Counted from the first letter of the stretch, positions 1 to 6,897 are shown. The stretch is DNA of 12,746 nt from JBGPJM01 sp041485385 (GCA_041485385.1 JBGPJM010000143.1:1-12746); one strand, 5' to 3'. Numbers and translations are program-made. Notes: generated by a model not told the origin, from the sequence alone.

Positions 1-806
1 GCCATCGGCACGCCGCGCCCCCCGCCCCCCCCACCCCCGCCGGCCGATCGCGCATCCACCCGCCCCGACGGCAGCGGCTTGGAGTGCGCCTGCAGCTCGA
101 CGACACGCTTCTCGAGCGCCAGCACGCCCGCGTCGTAAGCCGCCGCGGCGTCCTCCCCCGCGCCCACCTCAACCAGCTTCACCACGTACACCAGCTTGTC
201 CACGTGGTCGAAGACCACCACGCCGTCGTAGTACGCGAACTGCATCTCCGGCAACCCGCGATCGTCGCGCGGCGCCCGGGCGGGGTCCAGCTTCTCGGGC
301 TCCGCGTACCGCACCGTGTCGTACGCCGCGTACCCCACCCACCCGCCCAGGAAACACGCCGGCAGGTGCGCGGCCCGCCGCCCGTCCTTGGCCGCGCCCT
401 TGTCGCCGATCACGCAGAGCCGGTGCGCACCCGACAAACGGCGCGGCACATCCAGCGGATCGGCCTCCTGGGTCTCAACCGGTGTGCCCCGCGCGACGGT
501 CCGCCGATCCACCACTCTCACCCGATTCCCGCGCGCGACGACCTCCATCGCGGGCTGTGCGCCCAGGATCGAGTGCCGCCCCTGCCGCTCCCCGCCCTCG
601 ACCGACTCAAGAAGGAACGACGGCGCCGTCCGCTCGTCCGGCGCCACCAGCCTCCGATACGCCAGCACCGGCGTGAGCTGATCATCCAGCAACCGGATCG
701 ACACCGGCACCGCCAGCCGCCCCGTCCACCCTCCCCCAGCGCGCGACATCGCCGCCAGCTCGCGCTTCACACCCTCGACAAACTCGCTGCGGTCCGGCGT
801 CGGCAT
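1..806 (-). CDS. trpE: Anthranilate synthase component I, N-terminal part (cut by window edge)
   Basis: Anthranilate synthase component I turns chorismate plus ammonia or glutamine into anthranilate, the first committed step of tryptophan synthesis, in the cytoplasm with TrpG. The 268 visible residues form the N-terminal regulatory domain: TPVLAYRRL near 45-53, SFLLESVEGG at 63-72, GRHSILG at 76-82, GGWVGYAAYD at 154-163 and FAYYDGVVVFDHVDK at 190-204. The LLES motif (65-68) is the tryptophan feedback site in enteric TrpE, so allosteric inhibition is likely retained. The chorismate-binding domain lies beyond the left edge. The ATG at 806 is preceded by an in-frame TAA five codons upstream, which limits the start; no clear Shine-Dalgarno is visible. 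Residues 256-263 are eight consecutive glycines coded by an oligo-G tract in the linker before the catalytic domain, which is odd. A PabB-type aminodeoxychorismate synthase is the main alternative. Confidence 0.92.
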   Translation of the reverse strand, partial: MPTPDRSEFVEGVKRELAAMSRAGGGWTGRLAVPVSIRLLDDQLTPVLAYRRLVAPDERTAPSFLLESVEGGERQGRHSILGAQPAMEVVARGNRVRVVDRRTVARGTPVETQEADPLDVPRRLSGAHRLCVIGDKGAAKDGRRAAHLPACFLGGWVGYAAYDTVRYAEPEKLDPARAPRDDRGLPEMQFAYYDGVVVFDHVDKLVYVVKLVEVGAGEDAAAAYDAGVLALEKRVVELQAHSKPLPSGRVDARSAGGGGGGGGRGVPM

Positions 807-843
807 CGCGGCCGTACTTTACACACAGCCGGCATAGAGCGGT

Positions 844-909
844 GCGGATGGACGAATAGGACTGATGGGACGTATGGGACCGAGCACCTAGCACTCAGCA
901 CTTCGCACT
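844..909. repeat. Adjacent nonamer and heptamer tandem repeats
   Basis: Four 9-base units of consensus CGNATGGGA lie at 844-852, 853-861, 862-870 and 871-879. They are followed by four 7-base units of consensus NAGCACT at 882-888, 889-895, 896-902 and 903-909. The last heptamer ends on the stop codon of the aminopeptidase gene. The two repeats fill most of the 102-nt gap before trpE. Units are degenerate but clearly phased. Function is unknown. Confidence 0.8.
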
Positions 910-2171
910 CAGTCATCAGCCCCCAGCACGTACCCCTTCTCCGCGTACAGCTTCTCCACCCGCTCCAGCACCGGGTCCTCCCGGGGCAGGTCCTGCCCCA
1001 GCGCCACCAGCAGGTTCACCAGCCCCAGGTAGTCCGCCACCGCGATGTACTCGCGGGCCGCGCGGGGCGGGCCCAGCGCGGCGCGGTCGTACGTCCCCGC
1101 CTGCAGCTCCGCCAGGTGCGCCATGTTGTGGTAGTTCCCCAGCGGCAGGCACAGGCACGTCGCGTCGTACCCGTAGGCGCAATACACCGACGCCTCGCAC
1201 GCGCCGCCGGGCATCAGCTTCCGCTGCCACTTCCCCACCCCCCCCACCCCCGCCGCCGCCGCTGTCTGCGAGGCCAGGAGTTGGGCCGGGGCGCCCGTGA
1301 TCTGCTCCGCCTTCTTCGCGCACGCGTTTGTCAGCCACGGCGTGAAGATCGACAGCCGATCCCCCACGCGCACGATCGGCCCCGCCCCGACCGGCGAATC
1401 CGCGAACGCCCGCGAGTTCTCCAGCGCGATCACCCGCGACCCCTTCGCCATCGTCCCCAGCTTGCACGCGGCGATCGCCCCCACGAACCCGATCTCCTCC
1501 GCGCGCGTGAACAGCAGCCTCACATCCAGCACCGCCTCGGGTCCCTTCGCCGCGCACACCTCCCGCAGCGCCTCCATCGCCCCCAGGGCCGCCGCCGCGC
1601 CCGCCAGGTCGTCGCAGGCGCTGGTGTGCAGCACGCCCGCGCTGTCGATCTCCGCCGGCGGCAGCGACCATGTCGCCACGTCCCCCACGCGCACCTGCGT
1701 CGCCGCGCCCGCCAGCTCGCAGAGATAGTGCTTCCCTGCCGGCGACGACGCCGGCGCCGGCCCGATCAACATCGCGCCGATCGCGCCGCCGCCCCGCGTG
1801 TGCACCACGATCGGCGCCCCCTCGAAGAACACCTCCATCACCCCGCCGCGGAACGAGAGCTCCAGCGTCCCGGGCGACACCACCCGCTCCACCACGAACG
1901 CCGGGTGGTCCAGATGCGCCGTGATGAACACCGGCCCCTCCGCCCCGGGCGCGAACCCCGCGCCGCCGCCCTTCCCCCACCGCCGGCGCGCCAGCACCAC
2001 CAGGTTCCCCGCTGCGTCACGCTCCAGCATCAGGTCGGCGCGCTCCCCCACCCAGCGCGAGAGCCACTCCACCACCCGTCCCTCGCGCCCCGCCGCCGTC
2101 GGGAGCTGCGTCAGCTCCACCAGCCACCGCACGGGCGGGGGCACATCGCTGTTCGGATCGATGGGCGGCAT
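909..2171 (-). CDS. M42/M20-like zinc metallopeptidase (aminopeptidase)
   Basis: A predicted cytoplasmic metallopeptidase of 420 residues with a di-zinc aminopeptidase layout. Candidate metal and catalytic residues are H86 and D88 in AHLDHPAF, D187/D188 in ACDDLAGAAA (bridging Asp), E225/E226 in TRAEEIGFVGA (general base plus ligand), E251 in ALENSRAFADSP, and H348 in GNYHNMAHL. The order and spacing match the M42 family, in which the fourth ligand is normally Asp; here the aligned residue appears to be Glu, more like some M20 members, so the family call stays broad. The ATG at 2171 was chosen because longer forms would run into the pseudopilin gene ending at 2249, and the peptide reads as peptidase from there; no good Shine-Dalgarno is seen. 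A glycine/valine segment near 307-313 is coded by an oligo-G tract. It lies 77 nt downstream of the pseudopilin gene on the same strand, so the two may be cotranscribed. Substrate cannot be told from sequence. Confidence 0.85.
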   Translation of the reverse strand: MPPIDPNSDVPPPVRWLVELTQLPTAAGREGRVVEWLSRWVGERADLMLERDAAGNLVVLARRRWGKGGGAGFAPGAEGPVFITAHLDHPAFVVERVVSPGTLELSFRGGVMEVFFEGAPIVVHTRGGGAIGAMLIGPAPASSPAGKHYLCELAGAATQVRVGDVATWSLPPAEIDSAGVLHTSACDDLAGAAAALGAMEALREVCAAKGPEAVLDVRLLFTRAEEIGFVGAIAACKLGTMAKGSRVIALENSRAFADSPVGAGPIVRVGDRLSIFTPWLTNACAKKAEQITGAPAQLLASQTAAAAGVGGVGKWQRKLMPGGACEASVYCAYGYDATCLCLPLGNYHNMAHLAELQAGTYDRAALGPPRAAREYIAVADYLGLVNLLVALGQDLPREDPVLERVEKLYAEKGYVLGADD

Positions 2172-2223
2172 CGGCGGGTGTGCGCGGAGGGCGCGTCGTG
2201 TCGCGCTGCGGGAGACGAGCTCC

Positions 2224-2248
2224 GGGAGGGGGCTTTGGGAGGGGGGGG
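2224..2248 (+). repeat. Four-run oligo-G tract (G-quadruplex motif)
   Basis: Runs of 3, 5, 3 and 8 G are separated by A, CTTT and A on the plus strand, directly next to the stop codon of the pseudopilin gene. This fits the usual G-quadruplex pattern. In the minus-strand transcript the same stretch is C-rich. Confidence 0.7.
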
Positions 2249-3205
2249 TCAGTTCGCGACCCACGTCACAACGTCGTCGAAATCGTTCATCACGTCCTTG
2301 TTGGCACGGTACTGCACGCCCATCCCGAATCCGCCCGCCACCTTCCCGCCGCGGTCCTTCGAGCTCATGAAGACCCCGTCCGGCCCCGCCGAGTGGAAGA
2401 CCAGCTTGCCGCGGGACGCGCTCGGCGCGTCCGGCGTTACGCTCGCCTTCGGGAACGCCGGGTTGCCCAGCAGCGCCGTCATCGTCTGCACAAGCTGCGG
2501 CGGGCCGTTGCCCAGGGACAGCATGCTCTCCGACACCTGGTTGGCCTCGCTCTTGCCCAGTTTGCCCGAGTTCAAGAAGCACGCGTTCCCCGCCCAGAAG
2601 AACCGCGCGGGCGTCGTCGAGTTCTGCGCGGCGAAGTTCGCGGTCGTCGCCGGCGACTCGTCCTGCACCCAGACCAGCATCGGGTTGCCGAACGCGTCCA
2701 CGACGTCTGGCAGCGTGATGTGCTCGGCCGTGCCGATCTGGCCCGTCATGGCCACGAAGTTCTTCTTGTCCGGAACCCAGTACCCCTTGTGGGTCACACC
2801 CTTGACCTGCACCGGCGCGTCGATCTGGTCGATCCGCACCGGCACCTGGTTCGTCGGGCTCGGCCCGACCATGATGGCCCCGGTGGCGCCCGCCGTCGTG
2901 ACGCCGCCCGCCAGGTCCAGCACGATGTTCTCCATGTTGCTCAACCCCTGCGTCTCGTTGGCCACCGCCCCCATGTCCGCCGGAGAGAAATATCCCGGCA
3001 GCCGGCGCTCCGACAGCTCGTACTGCGCGGAGGCGCTCCCCAGGCTGGTGTGGAGCTGCAGCGTCACGACCTGCTTGGCGCGGTTGCGTGCCCCGCTCAG
3101 CGCCGGGACGACGATCGCGATCACGATGATGAGGATCACCAGCACGATCATCATCTCGATCAGGGTGAAGCCCTTGATGAAGCCGCGCATGCTTGCCTTG
3201 GCCAT
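2249..3205 (-). CDS. GspG-like type II secretion pseudopilin
   Basis: A 318-residue protein with a class III (prepilin-type) signal: a short basic leader ending in Gly12, then FTLIE (13-17, with the conserved Glu at mature position 5) and a hydrophobic helix up to about residue 36. Prepilin peptidase would cut after Gly12 and methylate Phe13. The helix would anchor it in the inner membrane and pack it into a pseudopilus. The C-terminal region carries SAGPDGVF (272-279) and an acidic DFDD (308-311), recalling the calcium-binding 'SxGPDG...DD' loop of GspG, so a major-pseudopilin role is likely. It is about twice the usual GspG length, with an insert of over 100 residues between helix and C-terminal loop. 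The start at 3205 has a GAGGAG Shine-Dalgarno 7 nt upstream (3213-3218). No other secretion gene is visible, so this is an orphan pseudopilin here. Confidence 0.9.
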   Translation of the reverse strand: MAKASMRGFIKGFTLIEMMIVLVILIIVIAIVVPALSGARNRAKQVVTLQLHTSLGSASAQYELSERRLPGYFSPADMGAVANETQGLSNMENIVLDLAGGVTTAGATGAIMVGPSPTNQVPVRIDQIDAPVQVKGVTHKGYWVPDKKNFVAMTGQIGTAEHITLPDVVDAFGNPMLVWVQDESPATTANFAAQNSTTPARFFWAGNACFLNSGKLGKSEANQVSESMLSLGNGPPQLVQTMTALLGNPAFPKASVTPDAPSASRGKLVFHSAGPDGVFMSSKDRGGKVAGGFGMGVQYRANKDVMNDFDDVVTWVAN

Positions 3206-3343
3206 GTCAAAACTCCTCTGCCGTCGAGTTCCCCCGGCACCCATCGCCCACGAGCCACCCCCGTCCTTCGTTCCCCACCACCCCTCCCCCCTCGATACGC
3301 ACAAATCCCCCAGTCCATTCGCCGCTCGGCCGCCGGCTGATCC

Positions 3344-3371
3344 AGTATGTTGGCCAAACGGGCCCGTGCAA
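3344..3371 (-). promoter_or_regulatory. Candidate sigma70-like promoter for the pseudopilin gene
   Basis: On the minus strand TTGCAC (3366-3371) and CATACT (3344-3349) are separated by 16 nt. They match the -35 and -10 consensus at 3 and 4 of 6 positions. Transcription would start about 130 nt upstream of the ATG. The consensus is borrowed from model bacteria, so this is tentative. Confidence 0.25.
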
Positions 3372-3479
3372 GGCCCGGACGCCACCCACCATCCAAGTGT
3401 ACACGGGGCAACTCCCTGGGCGCACCTGACCCGTCCCCGTTCCTGCCCCCTCCCTGACCCCCCGTTCCCGGTCCTTGGT

Positions 3480-3508
3480 TTGCCCTCCCGCTCGCGGCCA
3501 CGGATACT
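3480..3508 (+). promoter_or_regulatory. Candidate promoter giving a near-leaderless transcript
   Basis: TTGCCC (3480-3485) and GATACT (3503-3508) are spaced by 17 nt, each matching consensus at 4 of 6 positions. A start site 6-8 nt past the -10 would fall at about 3514-3517, on or next to the proposed GTG start codon. That would explain why no Shine-Dalgarno precedes the gene. Confidence 0.3.
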
Positions 3509-3516
3509 CTGCCCGC

Positions 3517-4728
3517 GTGCCCAACCAGCCCGTCAAACTCGCCCCTTTGGCCTCCTCGGAGCGATCCCGGGCCATCCTCGCCGCCGCGGCCGCCCTGAGT
3601 AAGGGACGCCCGGTCGTTCTCCCCACCGAAACTACTTATTCCGTCCTCCTCGACGCCGCGGACGCCGGCGCACTCTCCCAGATTTCCTCGATCCGTGCCG
3701 CCGGACGGGCTGCCGGCACCCTGCGCGCCGACATGACCGCCCCTGTCTGGCACCCCTCCTCCCAGTCGCAGGTGGACGACCTTGTCCCTCTCACCGCCTG
3801 GGTCCATCGCCGCCTCGTCCACCGGCTCGCACCCGGCCCGGCCATCTTTGTTCTCCCCCTCGACGCCCCGCAGCTGAAGCAGATCGCCGCCAAGCTGAGC
3901 ACCCCGAGCCTCGCGACGACGGCCGGCCTGGCGCTCCGATTGAGCAGCCACCCGATCTGCCAGATGCTCGTCGAAGGCGCTGCCCGGCCCGTCTTCCTTG
4001 AAGAACTGCCCGTCCACGCCCGCGGACAATGGGCAATCACCGCCGCCGAAGCCGCCGAATCCGCCAAGGCCGCCGGCCTCGCCGATCCGCTCATCCTCGA
4101 CGACGGGCACGCCACCCTCGGCAAACCCGCCACCATCATCCGCCTTCACCCCCCCTCCCAGTCCCCGTCCCAGCCCCACCCGTCGAAAGCCAAGTCCGCC
4201 GCCGGCTTCCCCTCCCCCGCCTGGTCCATCCTCCGTCCGGGCGCCTACGAGGAACGGTTCATCCGCAAACAGCTCGACCGCCTCATCCTCTTTGTCTGCA
4301 CCGGCAACACCTGCCGCAGCCCCATGGCGGAGGCCATCGCGCTCGACCTGCTCCGCACGGACCCCGCACTCGCCGCGCTAGGCCACATCAAAGTCGGCTC
4401 CGCCGGCGTGACCGCCCCGGGCGGCGAGTCCATCACCCCCGAGGCCCGCACCGCCCTCGAGGAGCTCGACATCCACCCCGCCCACCACTCCTCCCGAGCC
4501 CTGACCCGCCAGCTCATCCAGGACGCCGACCGCATTTTCGCCATGACCCGCTCCCACCGGCGCGCCATCCTCGCCCTCGACCCCACCGCCGAAGCGAAGA
4601 CCCTCCTCCTCGACCCCGCCGACGCCGACTTCCCCGACCCCATCGGCCACCCCCAGCATGTCTACACTGAATCCGCCCAGCGAATGCGTGACGCTCTCGC
4701 GAAACGGTTGAAGGAGCTGGACCGATGA
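3517..4728 (+). CDS. Fusion: degenerate Sua5/YrdC-like domain + low-molecular-weight (YwlE-type) phosphatase
   Basis: A 403-residue two-domain protein. Residues 16-210 resemble Sua5/YrdC/YwlC (threonylcarbamoyl-AMP synthase): GRPVVLPTETTYSVLLDAAD, RLAPGPAIFVLPL (103-115), LALRLSSHP (138-146) and LILDDGHATLGKPATIIRL (192-210). However, the family's KxR motif reads IRAAGR (59-64), and its SxN motif, expected near 160-170, is absent (FLEELPVHARG), so this half is probably not an active synthase. A Pro/Ser-rich linker (211-224) leads to a complete phosphatase domain (254-403): P-loop CTGNTCRS (261-268, nucleophile C261, R267), the distal general acid D374 in FPDPIG, and a Thr at 265, which in Bacillus YwlE favours phosphoarginine. 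The GTG at 3517 is chosen because homology begins soon after and a promoter sits just upstream; TTG at 3475 is possible. The gene overlaps rpiB by 4 bases (ATGA). Confidence 0.9.
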   Translation: MPNQPVKLAPLASSERSRAILAAAAALSKGRPVVLPTETTYSVLLDAADAGALSQISSIRAAGRAAGTLRADMTAPVWHPSSQSQVDDLVPLTAWVHRRLVHRLAPGPAIFVLPLDAPQLKQIAAKLSTPSLATTAGLALRLSSHPICQMLVEGAARPVFLEELPVHARGQWAITAAEAAESAKAAGLADPLILDDGHATLGKPATIIRLHPPSQSPSQPHPSKAKSAAGFPSPAWSILRPGAYEERFIRKQLDRLILFVCTGNTCRSPMAEAIALDLLRTDPALAALGHIKVGSAGVTAPGGESITPEARTALEELDIHPAHHSSRALTRQLIQDADRIFAMTRSHRRAILALDPTAEAKTLLLDPADADFPDPIGHPQHVYTESAQRMRDALAKRLKELDR

Positions 4729-5243
4729 AACTGGCCATCGGAGCAGACCACCGCGGCACCGCTGCGTCCCGGCAACTCGCCGACCGCCTCCGCTCCGCCG
4801 GCCACACCGTCACGCTCATGGGCAAGATGACCGGCGAGCCCTGCGACTACCCTGAGTCCGCGTACATCGTCGGCAAGGCCGTGCAATCCGGCCAGGTCGA
4901 GCGCGGCATCCTGGTCTGCGGCACCGGCCTGGGCATGACCATCGCCGCCAACAAGATCAAGGGCGTCCGCGCCACGCCGGTCCACGACGAGCTCACCGCC
5001 GAGCTCAGCCGCAGCCACAACGACGCCAACGTCATCTGCCTCTCCGCCGATCTCCTCGGCCAGCGCCTCATCGAGAAGATCGTCGACGTCTGGCTCGCCA
5101 CGCCCTTCGAAGGCGGGCGCCACGAGCGGCGCCTCAAGAAGATCGCCGCCATCGAGCAGGGCCTCGACCCCGCCACCGTCACGTGGACCGGCAAGGGCGA
5201 CGACGGCACTGTCTTCATGCGCCCCGGCGATGCGCTGACCTGA
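4725..5243 (+). CDS. rpiB: Ribose-5-phosphate isomerase B (RpiB/LacAB family)
   Basis: RpiB interconverts ribose 5-phosphate and ribulose 5-phosphate in the cytoplasmic pentose phosphate pathway. The 172 residues carry the family signatures: GADHRG (6-11), DYP (41-43), ILVCGTGLGMTIAANK (62-77) with catalytic C65, SRSHNDANV (95-103) with catalytic H98, and the C-terminal FEGGRHERR. Length is slightly above the usual 145-155 owing to a short C-terminal extension (TWTGKGDDGTVFMRPGD). The start is firm: ATG overlaps the TGA of the upstream fusion gene, and AAGGAG at 4711-4716 lies 8 nt before it inside that gene, so translation is probably coupled. The pairing matches Bacillus, where ywlF (rpiB) follows ywlC and ywlE. 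Some family members act on other sugar phosphates, such as allose 6-phosphate. Confidence 0.96.
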   Translation: MKLAIGADHRGTAASRQLADRLRSAGHTVTLMGKMTGEPCDYPESAYIVGKAVQSGQVERGILVCGTGLGMTIAANKIKGVRATPVHDELTAELSRSHNDANVICLSADLLGQRLIEKIVDVWLATPFEGGRHERRLKKIAAIEQGLDPATVTWTGKGDDGTVFMRPGDALT

Positions 5244-5281
5244 GTCCGATCCGCGTCCATCCGCGCAGATCCGCGACTCAG
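5240..5281. repeat. Inverted repeat around three decamer repeats between convergent genes
   Basis: CTGAGTC (5240-5246) and GACTCAG (5275-5281) are perfect inverted copies that cover the TGA stop codons of rpiB and the convergent ATPase gene. Between them, three 10-base units of pattern NATCCGCGNN run at 5248-5257, 5258-5267 and 5268-5277. The 28-nt loop and missing T-tract make a classical terminator doubtful, though a bidirectional end signal is possible. Confidence 0.6.
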
Positions 5282-6798
5282 TCCGCCGGCACACATCTCC
5301 CCTTCGCCCATTCCCTCAGTTCCTCGACTTGCTCTGCCATCGTCACGCTGAGCGGCGGCGAGCCCTTGAGGGCCCGCTCGACCATGCCAGTGTCCAAGGC
5401 GCGCTTCGCGCCGAATGCCTCGTACGCCGCCGACACGATCGCCTGCTCGATCTCCGCGCCCGTGTAGCCGGCGCTGGCCGCGACGAGCAGGCCCAGGTCG
5501 AACCCCGCCGGGTCGTGCTTCCTTTTCTTCAGGTGGATCTCCAGGATCTGCAGGCGTGCCGCGTCGGTCGGCAGGTCCACGAAGAAGATCTCGTCGAACC
5601 GCCCCTTCCTGAGGAGCTCCGGCGGGAGCGACGACACGTCGTTGGCCGTCGCCGCCAGGAACACCCCCGAACGGTGCTCCTGCATCCACGTCAGCAGCAT
5701 CCCGAACATCCGCATCGACAGCCCCCCGTCGTTGCCCCCGCTGGAGGCCGACGCGAACGCTTTCTCGATCTCGTCGATCCACAGGATGATCGGCGACATC
5801 GACTCGGCCTGCTTCAGCGCCTCGCGCAGCCGCCGCTCGCTCTCCCCTATGTACTTGTCGTACAGCGCCCCCGCATCCATCCGCAAGAGCGGCCGGCGCC
5901 ACGCCGTCGCGATCGCCTTGGCGCACAGGCTCTTCCCCGCGCCCTGCACGCCCAGCATCAGCACGCCCCGCGGCGGATCGATCCCGAACTGGGCCGCCTC
6001 CTCCGTCGACACCGCCTCGCGCTGCGTCAGCCACGCCTTCAGCCGCTCCATCCCGCCGATCACGCCCAGGTCCACCGGCGTCTTGACATACTCGAGCAAG
6101 CCCCCCGCCTGGAGCATCTGCCGCTTGCGGGCCATGATCGTGTTGAGGTCGTAGATGCTGAACGAGCGGTCCTCGCTCACCACCTCCACGATCACCCGCT
6201 CGGCCTGGCGCCGGCTCAGCCCACGCAGGTTCCTCACCACCATCGCCAGCTCGTGCTTGGTGAGCTGGATCTTGACCGGCTTCTCCTTGTGCAGACGCTG
6301 CACCGTCGTCCGGATGATCCGTTCGATCTCGTCCTCGTCGGGGAGCGGCAGCTCCACCCGCACCGCCAGGTGGTCCACCAGCGGCGGGGCCCCCTCGTCG
6401 CTGTCGATCATCACCACGCACCCGCCGCCCACACCGTCCCCCGCGATCCCCGCGCACCCCTGCACCAGGTCGCGCCACGCCCGCAGCGTCCGCGGGTCGC
6501 CCAGGTGCCCCGTCAGGTCCAGCGTGATGAAGACCGCGCCCTTGCCCATCCGCCCCATCGCCCACAGCCCCGCCGCGGCGTTCTCGGTGTTGGCCATGGG
6601 GGTGGGGGCCGCCCCGCCCGGCCCGCCGAGCAGCCCCTCGTGGACGCCCATGGTCGCCGTCCACATCACCACGTCGCGCCCCAGGCGCATGGCCGCGTCG
6701 CGCGCCGCCTGCAGCGCTTCCTCCTCCTCGACCGTCACCATCCGCACGCACGGATTCCCGGTGCGCACCAGCGCCTCAAGCGTTTCGGCAGGGTTCAT
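5278..6798 (-). CDS. Ycf46-like AAA family ATPase
   Basis: A 506-residue cytoplasmic ATPase. The N-terminal half (about 5-155) resembles the non-canonical domain of Ycf46: VRMVTVEEEEALQAARDA near 18-35, a strand ending in AVFITLDL (88-95) and CVVMIDSDE (127-135). A helical segment follows, with LTKHELAMVVRNLRGLSRRQAERVI at 179-203. The C-terminal AAA module has Walker A GVQGAGKS (283-290), Walker B IILWIDE (337-343), sensor 1 at N386 in ATAND, arginine fingers R397/R400 in LLRKGRFDE, and sensor 2 around GYTGAEIEQA (444-453). All key ATPase residues are present, so it should be active. Ycf46 proteins are known from chloroplasts and cyanobacteria and from many other bacteria; their substrate is not established. 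The ATG at 6798 has GGAG 5 nt upstream. The gene is convergent with rpiB and divergent from the HAF-like gene, so it is probably transcribed alone. Confidence 0.92.
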   Translation of the reverse strand: MNPAETLEALVRTGNPCVRMVTVEEEEALQAARDAAMRLGRDVVMWTATMGVHEGLLGGPGGAAPTPMANTENAAAGLWAMGRMGKGAVFITLDLTGHLGDPRTLRAWRDLVQGCAGIAGDGVGGGCVVMIDSDEGAPPLVDHLAVRVELPLPDEDEIERIIRTTVQRLHKEKPVKIQLTKHELAMVVRNLRGLSRRQAERVIVEVVSEDRSFSIYDLNTIMARKRQMLQAGGLLEYVKTPVDLGVIGGMERLKAWLTQREAVSTEEAAQFGIDPPRGVLMLGVQGAGKSLCAKAIATAWRRPLLRMDAGALYDKYIGESERRLREALKQAESMSPIILWIDEIEKAFASASSGGNDGGLSMRMFGMLLTWMQEHRSGVFLAATANDVSSLPPELLRKGRFDEIFFVDLPTDAARLQILEIHLKKRKHDPAGFDLGLLVAASAGYTGAEIEQAIVSAAYEAFGAKRALDTGMVERALKGSPPLSVTMAEQVEELREWAKGRCVPAD

Positions 6799-6807
6799 GC
6801 GGACTCC

Positions 6808-6840
6808 GGGGGGCGGGGGAGAGGGGGTGGAGAGGGGGGG
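6808..6840 (+). repeat. Oligo-G tract upstream of the ATPase gene
   Basis: G runs of 6, 5, 5 and 7 are separated by C, AGA and TGGAGA, a G-quadruplex pattern on the plus strand. In the minus-strand transcript it gives a C/T-rich leader ending one base from the GGAG ribosome binding site of the ATPase gene (6804-6807). Confidence 0.65.
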
Positions 6841-6868
6841 ACGACCCGCGGCCCCCGCGGGGGCGCTC

Positions 6869-6897
6869 AGTCTCCCGCCGATCGCCGGGAACGTCAA
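6869..6897 (-). promoter_or_regulatory. Candidate promoter of the AAA ATPase gene
   Basis: On the minus strand TTGACG (6892-6897, 5 of 6 to the -35 consensus) and GAGACT (6869-6874, 3 of 6 to the -10) are spaced by 17 nt. The start site would be about 65 nt upstream of the ATG at 6798. The -35 is good and the -10 weak. Confidence 0.35.

Larger units (their letters stand above)
3206..3516. other. Divergent intergenic region
   Basis: This 311-nt stretch separates the minus-strand pseudopilin gene from the plus-strand Sua5-phosphatase fusion. It should contain promoters for both. One candidate for each strand is listed separately. No convincing small gene was found in it. Confidence 0.6.

Noticed and set aside
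84..3602. A plus-strand open frame of 1172 codons
   Set aside because: It lies opposite trpE, the peptidase and the pseudopilin, all recognised on the minus strand. Its peptide is Arg/His/Pro-rich without domains, as expected for an antisense frame in high-G+C DNA.
4847..6751. A minus-strand open frame of 634 codons covering rpiB and the ATPase gene
   Set aside because: It is out of phase with the Ycf46-like frame, very rich in Gly/Arg/Ala, and antisense to the clear rpiB gene.
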